From positions 620,001-684,000 of the forward strand of contig CP064963.1 in the NCBI GenBank assembly GCA_016699165.1: 64,000 bases of DNA. Direction: 5' to 3'. This DNA is from Candidatus Melainabacteria bacterium. Its GTDB lineage: Bacteria; Cyanobacteriota; Vampirovibrionia; Obscuribacterales; Obscuribacteraceae. Position 1 is the stretch's first letter; each line of letters opens with the position of its first letter. The notes beneath the pieces were generated by a model. It saw only the letters and a program-made list of their open reading frames with translations. It ran no database searches and was not told the origin of the DNA. Positions 27,053 to 35,610 of the stretch are shown here, in pieces. Position numbers and translations under genes: made by a program.

Positions 27053-27083
27053 AAAAAAAACCGGGAGCGCACTGGCACTCCCG
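27053..27083 (-). terminator. Rho-independent terminator of icd
   Basis: On the minus strand the hairpin CGGGAG-N10-CTCCCG (27062-27083) is followed by eight T residues (27053-27060). It lies 38 bases past the icd stop. Confidence 0.92.
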
Positions 27084-27121
27084 ATTTCAAGAATCGAGCT
27101 TTCGTTCAGCAAACTGTCAAA

Positions 27122-28381
27122 CTACATGTTTTCGCAAATATGTTTGGCAAATTCGCTAGTTTTCACTTTGGTAGCTCCGCTCATTAAACGTTCCATGTCA
27201 TAAGTGACTTTCTTTTGTTGGATTGTTTTAGCCAGAGCGCTGTAGATTAGGTCTGCAGCTTCGGTCCAACCGAGGAATTCGAACATCAACGCACCGGACA
27301 GAATTACTGAGCCTGGGTTGATGACGTCTTTGTCTGCGTACTTTGGAGCTGTTCCGTGGGTAGCTTCGAAAATTGCACATTCGTCGCCAATATTGGCTCC
27401 TGGTGCGATTCCCAAACCGCCTACTTGAGCTGCGCAAGCATCTGAAAGATAATCGCCGTTCAAGTTGGTGGTAGCAAGTACCGAGTACTCATCTGGTCTT
27501 AGCAATACTTGCTGGAACATTGAGTCGGCGATTCTGTCTTTGATAAGAATTTTGCCGGCTGGTATTTTACCGTCGAATTCAGCCCAGAGTTTTTCTTCGC
27601 TGATTGTTTTGTCGCCGAATTCAGCTTCAGCCAACTGGTAGCCCCAGTCTCTGAAAGCACCTTCGGTGTACTTCATGATATTGCCTTTGTGCACGAGTGT
27701 GACTGAAGGCTTGTTGTGTTTGATTGCGTACTCAATGGCGCGACGAACAAGACGTTGCGAACCGGTTTTTGAAATTGGCTTGATGCCGATTCCAGAGTCG
27801 GGACGAATTTCTATTTTGGCGTCGATACCTTTGATGGTTTCGATGATTTTTTTGGCTTCGGGTGAGCCAGCTTCGTATTCGATACCCGAGTAAACGTCTT
27901 CAGTGTTTTCACGGAAGATCACTACATCGAGCTTCTCGGGGCTGGTTACTGGCGAAGGAACGCCTGAGAACCAACGAACTGGGCGAACGCAGCAGTAAAG
28001 GTCAAATATTTGTCTAAGCGAAACGTTCAAGCTTCTGATGCCGCCACCAACTGGGGTGGTCAAAGGTCCTTTGATACCGACACCGAACTCTTTGAGAGCA
28101 TCGAGAGTATCTTTAGGAAGCCATTCTTTGGTCTGGTCGTTTGCTTTCTCGCCAGCCAATACTTCAAACCAAGCCACTTCGCGCTCGCCTTTGTAGGCTT
28201 TTTTCACAGCTGCGTCGAATACGACTTTGGAAGCTTTCCAAATGTCGCGTCCGGTGCCGTCGCCTTCAATGAAAGGGATTATTGGCTTGTTTGGTGTAAC
28301 AGGTTTACCGTCTTTGAAGGTAATCTTTTCACCTTGGGGAACTTTAATTCCATTGTAAGTCTTGTCCATCACCTGACTCAT
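27122..28381 (-). CDS. icd: NADP-dependent isocitrate dehydrogenase
   Basis: The 419-aa protein converts isocitrate to 2-oxoglutarate and CO2 in the TCA cycle. It matches bacterial Icd closely: IPFIEGDGTGRDIW near residue 36, the substrate loop GGGIRSLNVSLRQ near 112 with the regulatory-type Ser, RENTEDVYSGIEYEAGS near 150, the metal-site block SDACAAQVGGLGIAPGANIG near 310, and ATHGTAPKYADKDVINPGS near 338. The length equals that of the E. coli enzyme. Start ATG 28381 is taken; a second ATG four codons later is possible. It is a single gene with its own strong terminator. Confidence 0.97.
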   Translation of the reverse strand: MSQVMDKTYNGIKVPQGEKITFKDGKPVTPNKPIIPFIEGDGTGRDIWKASKVVFDAAVKKAYKGEREVAWFEVLAGEKANDQTKEWLPKDTLDALKEFGVGIKGPLTTPVGGGIRSLNVSLRQIFDLYCCVRPVRWFSGVPSPVTSPEKLDVVIFRENTEDVYSGIEYEAGSPEAKKIIETIKGIDAKIEIRPDSGIGIKPISKTGSQRLVRRAIEYAIKHNKPSVTLVHKGNIMKYTEGAFRDWGYQLAEAEFGDKTISEEKLWAEFDGKIPAGKILIKDRIADSMFQQVLLRPDEYSVLATTNLNGDYLSDACAAQVGGLGIAPGANIGDECAIFEATHGTAPKYADKDVINPGSVILSGALMFEFLGWTEAADLIYSALAKTIQQKKVTYDMERLMSGATKVKTSEFAKHICENM

Positions 28382-28550
28382 CTTTTAAATAACTCCAAAT
28401 AGTATGCAGAAATCCTAATAGCTTTTGACAACTAAGCGTGCCAGTGGCGCTTCATTAGACGGTGCTTATGAGGCTACTTAATCTAATTCGCCCAAGGATA
28501 GCAGTATTATTTAGAAGTTCTTCTGGCCGTAAGACCTTCTTAAGGATGTT

Positions 28551-30134
28551 ATGAACCTCAATCTTAGCCTTGAGCGCGCCGCATCGCTCTACGCCGACCA
28601 TATAGCCATTGTAGATGGCAAAAAAGCGATTACATACAAAGACTTGTATGAGCTGGTCTCGGCTCTTGCCTCAGGGCTTCGCGAAAAGGGGATAACTCGC
28701 GGCGACGTGGTCGCCTGTCTGGCACCCAATTGTCACGAATATCTTGTTCTTTATTATGCTTGCTCAATGCTTGGCGCAATATTGAACCCACTCAATTTTA
28801 GATTGAGTGCCAAAGAAGTGCTCGACATCACAAGACATTCAAACACAAGTATTCTTGTAGCCCATCCTGATTTTGCAAGTACAGTTTCTGAGATGGTCAG
28901 TCTTGGATTTACAACTCAATTCACTATCTGGCTTGGCAGACCCACAGCACCAACTCTTGCTCTACTTCCAAGCTCTAAATACGAACAATTTTTAGTCCAG
29001 CACCTGGGTCAAGCAGTCGAATCGCCTTTCATGGCGCCAACTGATTTAGCTCAATTATATTATACTAGTGGTACCACCGGCGAAGCCAAAGGTGTGATGC
29101 TCACTCACGAAAATGTGACTCACAACGCCATAGGTGCAGTGGCAGAATTAAAACTAACTGACAATGACACCTGGTTGCACGTAGCACCTATGTTCCACTT
29201 AGTCGATGCCTGGGCAATCTGGGCCATCACTATGGTGGGCGGACGACATGTGTTCTTGCCATATTTCAAAGACAAACAAGTTTTAGCGATTCTTGCGAAA
29301 GAAAATATAACAATCACTGCACTGGTTCCAACTATGCTTGCATCTCTTTTGAAAGCGCCAGAACTTAAGAATCATCAGTATTCAAACCTGAGAATGATCA
29401 TGACAGCAGGATCACCAGTGGCACCAGAGTTGGTGCGCCAAACAATGGACCAGTTTGGATGCGACTATGTTCAGTTCTACGGAATGACCGAAACAAGCCC
29501 GTTTCTAACAGTCTCAATTCCACTTGAATCGCAAAAGAACTGGCCGCCGGAAAAACTTTTAGCAATTAAAGCAAGTACCGGTCGTCCATTTATTGGAGCA
29601 ATTGTAAAAGTGGTGCGCGAAGATTTGAGCGAAGTGACACCCAATGGAAAAGAAGTGGGAGAGGTCATTGCAAGCGGACCAAACATAACTCGCGGCTACT
29701 GGAAAAATCCAGAAACAACGGCAGCCACAATTAAAAATGGCTGGATTTTCACCGGCGATTTAGCAGTAGTAGACAAACATGGATTTATAAATGTAGTCGA
29801 TAGAAAAAAAGACATGATCATCACCGGTGGCGAAAATGTCTATTCAACCGAAGTCGAATATGTCATCTACGAGCATCCAGGTGTGCTTGAATGCGCAGTA
29901 ATTGGCGTGCCAGATAGTTACTGGGGCGAAATAGTTAAAGCTGTAATTGTGACCAAGCCAGGATTTAAAATCAGCGAAGAAGAAATTACAGAACTCGTGC
30001 GCAGCAAATTAGCCGGATACAAAATGCCGCGCTTAATTGAGTTTGTTGCTGAATTGCCCAAAACAGGTTCAGGCAAAATCGCTAAGCGCATGCTTAAAGC
30101 TACTCAAGTAAAAGCTGCAAAAACTCGCAAATAG
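28551..30134 (+). CDS. Fatty-acid-CoA ligase, AMP-forming
   Basis: The 527-aa protein activates a carboxylate with ATP and joins it to CoA. Motifs in order: P-loop LYYTSGTTGEAKGVMLTH near 171, MFHLVDAW near 222, YGMTETSPFLT near 310, GWIFTGDLAVVDKHGF near 400, DRKKDMIITGGENVYSTEVE near 420, and the C-terminal catalytic Lys in PKTGSGKIAKRML near 510. It fits medium- or long-chain acyl-CoA synthetases. The acyl-CoA dehydrogenase at 48681 could use its product. The binding site AAGGA sits 4-6 bases before ATG 28551. Confidence 0.93.
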   Translation: MNLNLSLERAASLYADHIAIVDGKKAITYKDLYELVSALASGLREKGITRGDVVACLAPNCHEYLVLYYACSMLGAILNPLNFRLSAKEVLDITRHSNTSILVAHPDFASTVSEMVSLGFTTQFTIWLGRPTAPTLALLPSSKYEQFLVQHLGQAVESPFMAPTDLAQLYYTSGTTGEAKGVMLTHENVTHNAIGAVAELKLTDNDTWLHVAPMFHLVDAWAIWAITMVGGRHVFLPYFKDKQVLAILAKENITITALVPTMLASLLKAPELKNHQYSNLRMIMTAGSPVAPELVRQTMDQFGCDYVQFYGMTETSPFLTVSIPLESQKNWPPEKLLAIKASTGRPFIGAIVKVVREDLSEVTPNGKEVGEVIASGPNITRGYWKNPETTAATIKNGWIFTGDLAVVDKHGFINVVDRKKDMIITGGENVYSTEVEYVIYEHPGVLECAVIGVPDSYWGEIVKAVIVTKPGFKISEEEITELVRSKLAGYKMPRLIEFVAELPKTGSGKIAKRMLKATQVKAAKTRK

Positions 30135-30227
30135 TTTATTTAGATCCATAGCCCGGTCCAGTCCAGGTCCCGTCTTAAATCTGAGTCCATTGCTTTACTT
30201 TGCCTATCAAGTTCGGGCACGTCTGTT

Positions 30228-30275
30228 TTCAATTTTCGCGGAGCGCTTAGCGCTAAGCGCTCCGCGAAAATTGAA
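30228..30275. repeat. Perfect 48-base palindrome, probable bidirectional terminator
   Basis: The sequence is its own complement with no spacer; its centre is GCGCTTAGCGCTAAGCGC, flanked outward by CCGCG and AAAATTGAA. It lies between the convergent acyl-CoA ligase (ends 30134) and MshEN-repeat gene (ends 30370). The GC core with A/T-rich outer ends fits a terminator in both directions, though perfect palindromes this long are usually unstable. Confidence 0.85.
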
Positions 30276-30369
30276 TAATTTGATACCTAACTGTTCTGTA
30301 CTGATCGCCGAACTCGGAAAGTTCCGCGCGGATCGTTCCATGATCCAAAATGATTTAAATGAAAATCGA

Positions 30370-31650
30370 CTATTTCTTGCGGAAGATTCCGAAAATTCCA
30401 GAACCCTTTTCTTCAGGTTGTTGCTTGCTGCGTGAATCGTGCGAATGATCGTCGGCATCGGGTGATACCGTCTTTAGTGCAGTAGAAAATTCCACTTTGG
30501 TATCACGCACGGCACGCAAAACTTTGACCAGATGCGATTCGGTAATTAAATCGTCTTCTATTAGTTTTTGTCCCTGGAAGACGGCATCAAGTAGCTTGCG
30601 TGGCAAAAGGTCTCTTGAATAAATAACCTCACCATAGGTTACATTCATTTGCGTAGCCATGATCTCGACTTTCTTCCATTCGTCGCGACCAAGTAACTCT
30701 GCTTTACGCACAAGATAAATGACTTTATTTACTTTGGTCACTTCGTCTTTGGAATTAGACTTTTCTTGAATGACCGCTTCCATTGGAACGTTTCTTGCAT
30801 TAGCTTGGCTCAAAATGGCAGCAGCTTGTAGCGTGCTCATCTGGCCGTTATTAACCATTTCTTGTAATTTCAAACTTTCATCAAGCACCGAGGGTGATAT
30901 CATTCCAGATTGAACGAATACTTCACCAACCGGCATTCCTTCGGATAGACCACGCTCTACTGCAGTAGCTTTATCTGCTTCGCTCACAATGCCTGCTTGA
31001 GAAAGCAGGTCTCCCACTTTCACTTTTCCTTTGTCAGATGCGTATGCACCCGATTCTTGCAAACTATCTTCAATAGATTGAGCTTTCTTGGCTGATGCGC
31101 GCAGACCGTTTATAGCCTGGTCGTAACTAATTTTGCCGTCCCTAAAAAGTACCTGGGCTGTAAGAGCTGATGCTAAAAAGTTTGCGGTGATCACTCGCGA
31201 TAAAACAAGACATCTACCAAGGGGCAAATCGTTCTCGATACTTTGTCTAAGACCTTGCTCTAATACAGTCTCTGTGATCACGCCACAGTCTATAAGTAAG
31301 CGTCCAAGCTCGTTAGAAGTGTTTGTTGTGCGCTCGGCTGGTGGTGTCCATCCAAGGCGTCTGAAAGTCTCTTCAAGAGGCACCTGAGTGCGGGCACATT
31401 GATTTAATGCACGAATGCCGAATTCGGGCGATATAAGCTGGTCGCGAACCATCGATTGTACTTCGATAGCGACTTGCAAATTGCGCTCAGACAACTCGCC
31501 TATGGTCATGAGCACGCGGCCTACAGGCGTGCTGGACTTCTTTGCTATTTGCAAAGCTTCCATTAATACTTCCTGACGAATGATACCAGCGGCTACAAGT
31601 AGCTCGCCAATTCGTTTAGGACCGCCTCGCCGTTCTTTTTGAATCTCCAT
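30370..31650 (-). CDS. Protein of repeated MshEN/GspE-N-like domains
   Basis: The 426-aa soluble protein consists of at least three degenerate repeats of the GspE/MshE N-terminal type. Repeat starts: RIGELLVAAGIIRQEVLMEAL (about 13), LGRLLIDCGVITETVLEQGL (about 115) and VGDLLSQAGIVSEADKATAV (about 213), each followed by a PVG or PLG turn. Further half-repeats run to about 400. The tail is basic and charged. In T2SS and type IV pilus ATPases such domains bind cyclic di-GMP or membrane partners; here they stand without an ATPase. The role is unknown. A paralog is encoded at 62557-63678. Confidence 0.75.
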   Translation of the reverse strand: MEIQKERRGGPKRIGELLVAAGIIRQEVLMEALQIAKKSSTPVGRVLMTIGELSERNLQVAIEVQSMVRDQLISPEFGIRALNQCARTQVPLEETFRRLGWTPPAERTTNTSNELGRLLIDCGVITETVLEQGLRQSIENDLPLGRCLVLSRVITANFLASALTAQVLFRDGKISYDQAINGLRASAKKAQSIEDSLQESGAYASDKGKVKVGDLLSQAGIVSEADKATAVERGLSEGMPVGEVFVQSGMISPSVLDESLKLQEMVNNGQMSTLQAAAILSQANARNVPMEAVIQEKSNSKDEVTKVNKVIYLVRKAELLGRDEWKKVEIMATQMNVTYGEVIYSRDLLPRKLLDAVFQGQKLIEDDLITESHLVKVLRAVRDTKVEFSTALKTVSPDADDHSHDSRSKQQPEEKGSGIFGIFRKK

Positions 31651-31749
31651 CGGACCAGTTCAAAAGAAGCTCATTGAGAGCTTACCGCTAACTCCACTAC
31701 CCCTAATTACCCGTTTAGACTGGCTCAATAACCTATTTTATAGAAATGC

Positions 31750-31784
31750 CTGAGCGAGATTGATCATTAGTCAACCTCGCTCAG
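31750..31784 (-). terminator. Hairpin downstream of the tandem small-protein array
   Basis: A 9-base stem (CTGAGCGAG at 31750-31758 with CTCGCTCAG at 31776-31784) extends inward by weaker pairs. It follows the last minus-strand gene of the array. The tail on the minus strand is T-rich but not a pure T-run. Confidence 0.6.
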
Positions 31785-31827
31785 ATAGAGCCATTATTCA
31801 AGACCCGAAAGTGGGGACTATCTGGTC

Positions 31828-32283
31828 TTAGTAGTTGTCGTCGTAAGGAACAACGAACCCTTTGCCCTGGAAGATCATGCTGTGACTTCCACTGTGGGGG
31901 CTAGGATATCCGATGAATCCGTGATGGATCCCATAAGCAGTTCCGTGAATGGAACCGTATAGTCCACCAGCAACCAATCCGACAGGTCCACCAACTAAAG
32001 CGCCGGCGACTCTCTCGTATGCTCCGTCCTCTTTGCCGAGGTTACGAGCAACCATTTTGGTTCCACCAATCGCACCTTTGACACCATCGGTAAATACACC
32101 AGTAGGTGCATCCCACGCTGTTGTGACAAGCATGCTGACTACGCGACATGGTAAGTACCACATTTCGTATTGTACGCGGGCTGATTCCGGACGCTCAGGA
32201 TAAGCGAAACTCGGGACCGCGCTGACTAGCGATGAAGCGAGCATTGCCGCTGCAGCCACTAGTTTGAGACTTTTCTTTTGCAT
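31828..32283 (-). CDS. Small exported Gly-rich protein, tandem paralog 1
   Basis: The 151-aa protein has a signal peptide ending near PSFA and is the last of four paralogs. Shared layout: a short Pro/Arg-Val segment (YLPCRVVSMLVTTAW), a D-G-x-K-G stretch (FTDGVKGAIGGTKM), LGKEDGAYERVAGALVGGPVGLVAGG and a GxxHG tail (HGTAYGIHHGFIGYP). The small-residue stretches could insert in a membrane. No family I can name with confidence; the closest guess is a TIGR04073-like exported group. Start ATG 32283 has GGTGAAG upstream; an in-frame ATG at 32295 is possible. Confidence 0.72.
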   Translation of the reverse strand: MQKKSLKLVAAAAMLASSLVSAVPSFAYPERPESARVQYEMWYLPCRVVSMLVTTAWDAPTGVFTDGVKGAIGGTKMVARNLGKEDGAYERVAGALVGGPVGLVAGGLYGSIHGTAYGIHHGFIGYPSPHSGSHSMIFQGKGFVVPYDDNY

Positions 32284-32329
32284 TATCTTCACCATCTTCT
32301 ATGAAAATTGTCGTGTTAACAAAATCGTT

Positions 32330-32734
32330 TTATTGCTCTTCCATTGTGATCAAGGACCAACGGCTGAAAGGTTTTTCCCAACCTTTTTTCCAACCGTGGA
32401 AGAATCCACGATAGACACCATGTCCGCTACCAAGAACGAGACCTGTCGATCCGCCGATTGGCACAGCAGCTACGATTTGACCAGTACCTTTTTCATCGCC
32501 GAATTTACCGGCAACGTGTTCGGTACCTTTCAAAGACCAGTGGTAACCGTCATCGATCGGACCACTGATGCCACCAGATACGAGGGCGCCAGTAGCGGCT
32601 CCAAGCGTTCTGAATGGCGCTTGCAAACACCACATAATAGGTTTAGCTTCGTAATCGAGGGCGAAGGCAGGAGCGGCAATACCGGCTGCGAACGCGAGCG
32701 ATACGATTAAGCTGCCTAGATTTTTTGATTTCAT
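32330..32734 (-). CDS. Small exported Gly-rich protein, tandem paralog 2
   Basis: The 134-aa protein has a signal peptide (MKSKNLGSLIVSLAFAAG to about PAFA) and the same layout as its neighbours: FRTLGAATGALVSGG, a KGTEHVAGKFGDEKGTGQ segment, VPIGGSTGLVLGSGHGVYRG, and the C-terminal block HGWKKGWEKPFS followed by an aromatic/hydrophobic tail. Start ATG 32734 follows GGGGA. Function unknown. Conservation of the GDE-G and KPFS blocks across three of the four copies suggests they matter. Confidence 0.75.
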   Translation of the reverse strand: MKSKNLGSLIVSLAFAAGIAAPAFALDYEAKPIMWCLQAPFRTLGAATGALVSGGISGPIDDGYHWSLKGTEHVAGKFGDEKGTGQIVAAVPIGGSTGLVLGSGHGVYRGFFHGWKKGWEKPFSRWSLITMEEQ

Positions 32735-32758
32735 GTTTTCCCCACTTTCCAAATATCA

Positions 32759-32817
32759 GGCTTGGCTAATAAGCCAACTTTGTAGATTTAGATGATACTA
32801 CTAGATTGAGTATCGTC
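32759..32817 (-). repeat. Two intercistronic hairpins
   Basis: GGCTT (32759-32763) pairs with AAGCC (32771-32775), and GATGATACT (32791-32799) pairs with AGTATCGTC (32809-32817, one G-T pair). Both lie between paralogs 2 and 3 and could terminate, attenuate or protect the mRNA. Confidence 0.45.
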
Positions 32818-32828
32818 AAAACCCTTAT

Positions 32829-33206
32829 CTACTGTTCAACAACAATATAGGACTCTGTGCTGAATGGTTTTTCCCATCCAGTACCGATACCATGTTTGGC
32901 ACCAGCGATGGCACCATAAGGAATGCCCCAAAGAATTCCAGTAGGTACGCCTAAAACTGCGCCAACCACGTTTTGACCAGCACCATTTTCGTCACCGAAA
33001 GATTCGGCAAGATATTGTGAGGTTTTCAGGGGGCAGTTATAGAGCGAATGGTAAAGGATACCTTCAGGTACATCAACGATAAAAGCAGTAACTGATCCTA
33101 ACCAGGAGGAAACTGATCCTAGAGGACCGTCGCCAGCCATTGCAGGACCGGACACACCGATGGCGATTAAGCCGGCTGCCATTAACGAGAAAAGCTTGTT
33201 TTTCAT
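32829..33206 (-). CDS. Small exported Gly-rich protein, tandem paralog 3
   Basis: The 125-aa protein has a signal peptide (MKNKLFSLMAAGLIAIGVSG to about AMA) and then the family layout: SVTAFIVDVPEGILYHSLY, SFGDENGAGQNVVGAVLGV, GAIAGAKHGIGTGWEKPFS and a short hydrophobic tail. I chose ATG 33206 because GGAG lies 7 bases upstream and the signal peptide begins there; the open frame extends to 33284 without support. Function unknown. Confidence 0.75.
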   Translation of the reverse strand: MKNKLFSLMAAGLIAIGVSGPAMAGDGPLGSVSSWLGSVTAFIVDVPEGILYHSLYNCPLKTSQYLAESFGDENGAGQNVVGAVLGVPTGILWGIPYGAIAGAKHGIGTGWEKPFSTESYIVVEQ

Positions 33207-33227
33207 AATTACTCCGTAAGGTCTTGG

Positions 33228-33268
33228 GGGTAGTGCCTCTTTATTTAGCATGAAGGTAGGCACTACCC
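33228..33268 (-). repeat. Intercistronic hairpin with 10-base stem
   Basis: GGGTAGTGCC (33228-33237) is exactly complementary to GGCACTACCC (33259-33268), loop 21 bases. It lies in the leader of paralog 3, downstream of paralog 4, and could be a terminator for the upstream gene or an attenuator. Confidence 0.55.
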
Positions 33269-33306
33269 TCAACGTCGAACCCATTGTCTAGTGCTTGAAC
33301 TTCAAA

Positions 33307-33696
33307 TTATTCGTCTTTGAATGTGAAAGCATCTTTGCTGAATGGTTGCTCGTAACCAGTTTTCATGCCGTGCCAGCCGCCATCAAAGGAACCGTACGCA
33401 GCACCACCAACTAATCCGAACGGTCCACCAAGTACGCCACCAACCATTTGGTGATACATTCCATTTTCATCACCAAGTTTGCCGGCTACCCACTGGGTTG
33501 CCATAATTGAACCTTTTGTACCATCTTTGACCATACCTAGGGGTACGCCAACGACGGTTCCCACTCCCATACCAACAACTCTGACAGGGAAGAACACGAT
33601 GTTCCTAAATGTATCGTCATCGGCAAACGAAGGAGCAGCCATCGAGCCAACCAGGGCGGTGGCGACGAGGAAAGAGGACGCTATCTTCTTAAGCAT
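33307..33696 (-). CDS. Small exported Gly-rich protein, tandem paralog 4
   Basis: The 129-aa protein is the first gene of the array. Signal peptide MLKKIASSFLVATALVGSMA to about PSFA; then FFPVRVVGMGVGTVVGVPLG, VKDGTKGSIMATQWVAGKLG, DENGMYHQMVGGVLGGPFG, and HGMKTGYEQPFS. It is the clearest version of the family layout. GGAG precedes ATG 33696. A small palindrome CAGTTG-AC-CAACTG at 33720-33733 lies just upstream and could be an operator. Function unknown; a surface or membrane-associated role is inferred from the exported, glycine-rich sequence. Confidence 0.77.
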   Translation of the reverse strand: MLKKIASSFLVATALVGSMAAPSFADDDTFRNIVFFPVRVVGMGVGTVVGVPLGMVKDGTKGSIMATQWVAGKLGDENGMYHQMVGGVLGGPFGLVGGAAYGSFDGGWHGMKTGYEQPFSKDAFTFKDE

Positions 33697-34059
33697 GCAT
33701 TACTCCATCTACTAAATGTCAGTTGACCAACTGTCCTGGACCACCTGGCCCGAGACCAAACCAATTGTACCTATTTTCTTGTTTTGGTCCACAAAATAAT
33801 CTCACAATTTTGTTATCGCCCATTCCACCAGGTTGTCAGCCACTCGAAAAGCCACTGTTCGCTGGGTTTTATGAGTTCCTTTTTCCTTGTAAAAATTATG
33901 TTGGTTTGTGATCTCTTATCAACCTGGATGTCCAGTATATTCTGGTGGCACATACTTTAGTGGTAGAAACGAAATAAAAGGCACCATAAATGCCACCACT
34001 AACACTTTGCCCAAAAGAAGCCAAGAAGCCTTTAAGAGCCGTTATCAGCCACTTTAAAA
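33697..34059. other. Non-coding gap with small palindrome
   Basis: About 360 bases without a convincing gene. They contain the palindrome at 33720-33733 and the probable promoter of the small-protein array. Short frames here (33723-33911 plus; 33896-34198 minus) have unlikely composition or overlap the GT2 gene. Confidence 0.5.
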
Positions 34060-35478
34060 TTATGTAGTGGGATTTGAATGACTTCCAGCATGCTCGGTGC
34101 GATGCCAAGTTGAATGATTTTTTGCAAAAAGAATTTGGCAGAAGGACATGAGAATAACCGGCACCCAATGCCCATATATGTAGATGTCGACCACCCAACT
34201 TTTCCAGAGAGCTGTCAAGACAGGAGTTTTTCTATACATGCGCAGCGCAATGAAAATATCTATCTGCGTGACCCACAAAACGAGAAATGACAAGAGGGCA
34301 AGAAAGCGTCCATAAGTGGGCGTTCCGGTGGCCAAATGAATCAATTCATAGATTGCATCAAGCACCACCAGTGCTGGCACCACAAAATAAACTGTAAATA
34401 CAAGAGTGTCGATGCGCTCCATTATTGACAAGCGCGATGGCGAATTGAGTGGGAAAATGTAGTCAAGATAACGGCGAATACTGCCTTCTGCCCAACGTCG
34501 TCTTTGACGAAGCAACGCCTTAATTGTAGGAACGCCTTCTTCAAATACCCATACATCGGGGCAGAATTTGACGTCCCAGTTTGATACCAGAAGTCGCATG
34601 CTCAAATCGAGATCGTCTGTAAGAGTTTTGTTATTCCAGCCACCGACGTCTATTAGCGCTTCGCGCTTAATCAGCTGGCCGTTGCCACGTAATTCAACTG
34701 CGCCGCCGATGATATCGCGACCAACTTGAAAATAAGAATCTAAGGCGTATTCGGATGCCTGACAATCGACAAGAAGACCTTTTTGAGATTCAAAAATCCT
34801 CTTTTGAACTTGCACCGCGCCAACACGCTCGCCCATTAAAAACGGCAAGGCAGAATTCAAGAAGTCGGGTTTAACATAAGCATCCGCGTCAAAAACAACT
34901 ACTACTTCGCCTTCGGACTTTGCAAGCGCCTCATTTAGAGCAGCAGATTTGCCCGGAAAAGAAGAAGGTGCGCGATTAATCACTCTTAAGTCAGGAAACT
35001 CGGACTTCAGTCCTTCAAGTATTTGAGGCATAGAATCGGTCGAAATGTCATCAATTATCCAGACTAGATATTTGTCATAGTCGAGTTTGAACAAATTACG
35101 CACTGTATTTTCAATTGAGCGCGATTCGTTTTTAGCCGAAACAAAAATGTCGACGCTTGGGTGCCAGTCCGAAAATGTAAGATTCTCAACTGGCGCTTTC
35201 CCTCGGATGCCAAGCACTCGTTTGTACTGACCCAGTTTTTTGAGATTCTGCAAACCAGAGACTCTCATCGCAACTGGAATCTTCTTTTTAAGGAAAATTC
35301 GAACTTTATGATGCCAACGACTTTGAGCCAAATAAAGCCAGGTCGAATGCACAGTCATCCCAACAAGCGCCATGCCAAGCAAGAACAGACATTCCGGTCC
35401 AGTGACAAAATTGTCTATTGCTTTTAAAAATATCCAGATTCCAACTGTGATTGAAAGCAGGATTATCCGGTTGCGCAT
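34060..35478 (-). CDS. Family 2 glycosyltransferase, membrane-bound, processive type
   Basis: The 472-aa protein has membrane helices at about 5-45, then a GT-A domain: VDIFVSAKNESRSIENTV (about 105), VWIIDDISTDSMP (DD near 140), VVVFDADAYVKPDF (the DxD-like metal site near 193), NKTLTDDLDLSMRLL (acceptor acid near 280) and the processive-type motif RQRRRWAEGSIRRYL (near 325). Three or four C-terminal helices follow. This is the layout of cellulose/hyaluronan/poly-GlcNAc synthase-like enzymes that make and export polysaccharide. The sugar is unknown. Start ATG 35478 has GGGAAAAC upstream; the open frame reaches 35541. Confidence 0.92.
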   Translation of the reverse strand: MRNRIILLSITVGIWIFLKAIDNFVTGPECLFLLGMALVGMTVHSTWLYLAQSRWHHKVRIFLKKKIPVAMRVSGLQNLKKLGQYKRVLGIRGKAPVENLTFSDWHPSVDIFVSAKNESRSIENTVRNLFKLDYDKYLVWIIDDISTDSMPQILEGLKSEFPDLRVINRAPSSFPGKSAALNEALAKSEGEVVVVFDADAYVKPDFLNSALPFLMGERVGAVQVQKRIFESQKGLLVDCQASEYALDSYFQVGRDIIGGAVELRGNGQLIKREALIDVGGWNNKTLTDDLDLSMRLLVSNWDVKFCPDVWVFEEGVPTIKALLRQRRRWAEGSIRRYLDYIFPLNSPSRLSIMERIDTLVFTVYFVVPALVVLDAIYELIHLATGTPTYGRFLALLSFLVLWVTQIDIFIALRMYRKTPVLTALWKSWVVDIYIYGHWVPVILMSFCQILFAKNHSTWHRTEHAGSHSNPTT

Positions 35479-35610
35479 GTTTTCCCGATTCTTTCGCGTT
35501 TGACCGCGTTTTTTGTGCTCTCTGGGCAAGAACAATGTCAAGCTTATACTACCGTCATATCATATCCTTTATATGGTGGTTCAAAGCTATGGACCAATTA
35601 ACATCTGAGC

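Noticed and set aside
33723..33911. 62-aa frame on the plus strand
   Set aside because: No ribosome binding site, Pro/Cys/Phe-rich unlikely composition, and it sits in the upstream region of the small-protein array.
33896..34198. 100-aa frame on the minus strand
   Set aside because: It overlaps the 3' end of the GT2 gene in another frame and has no family features.
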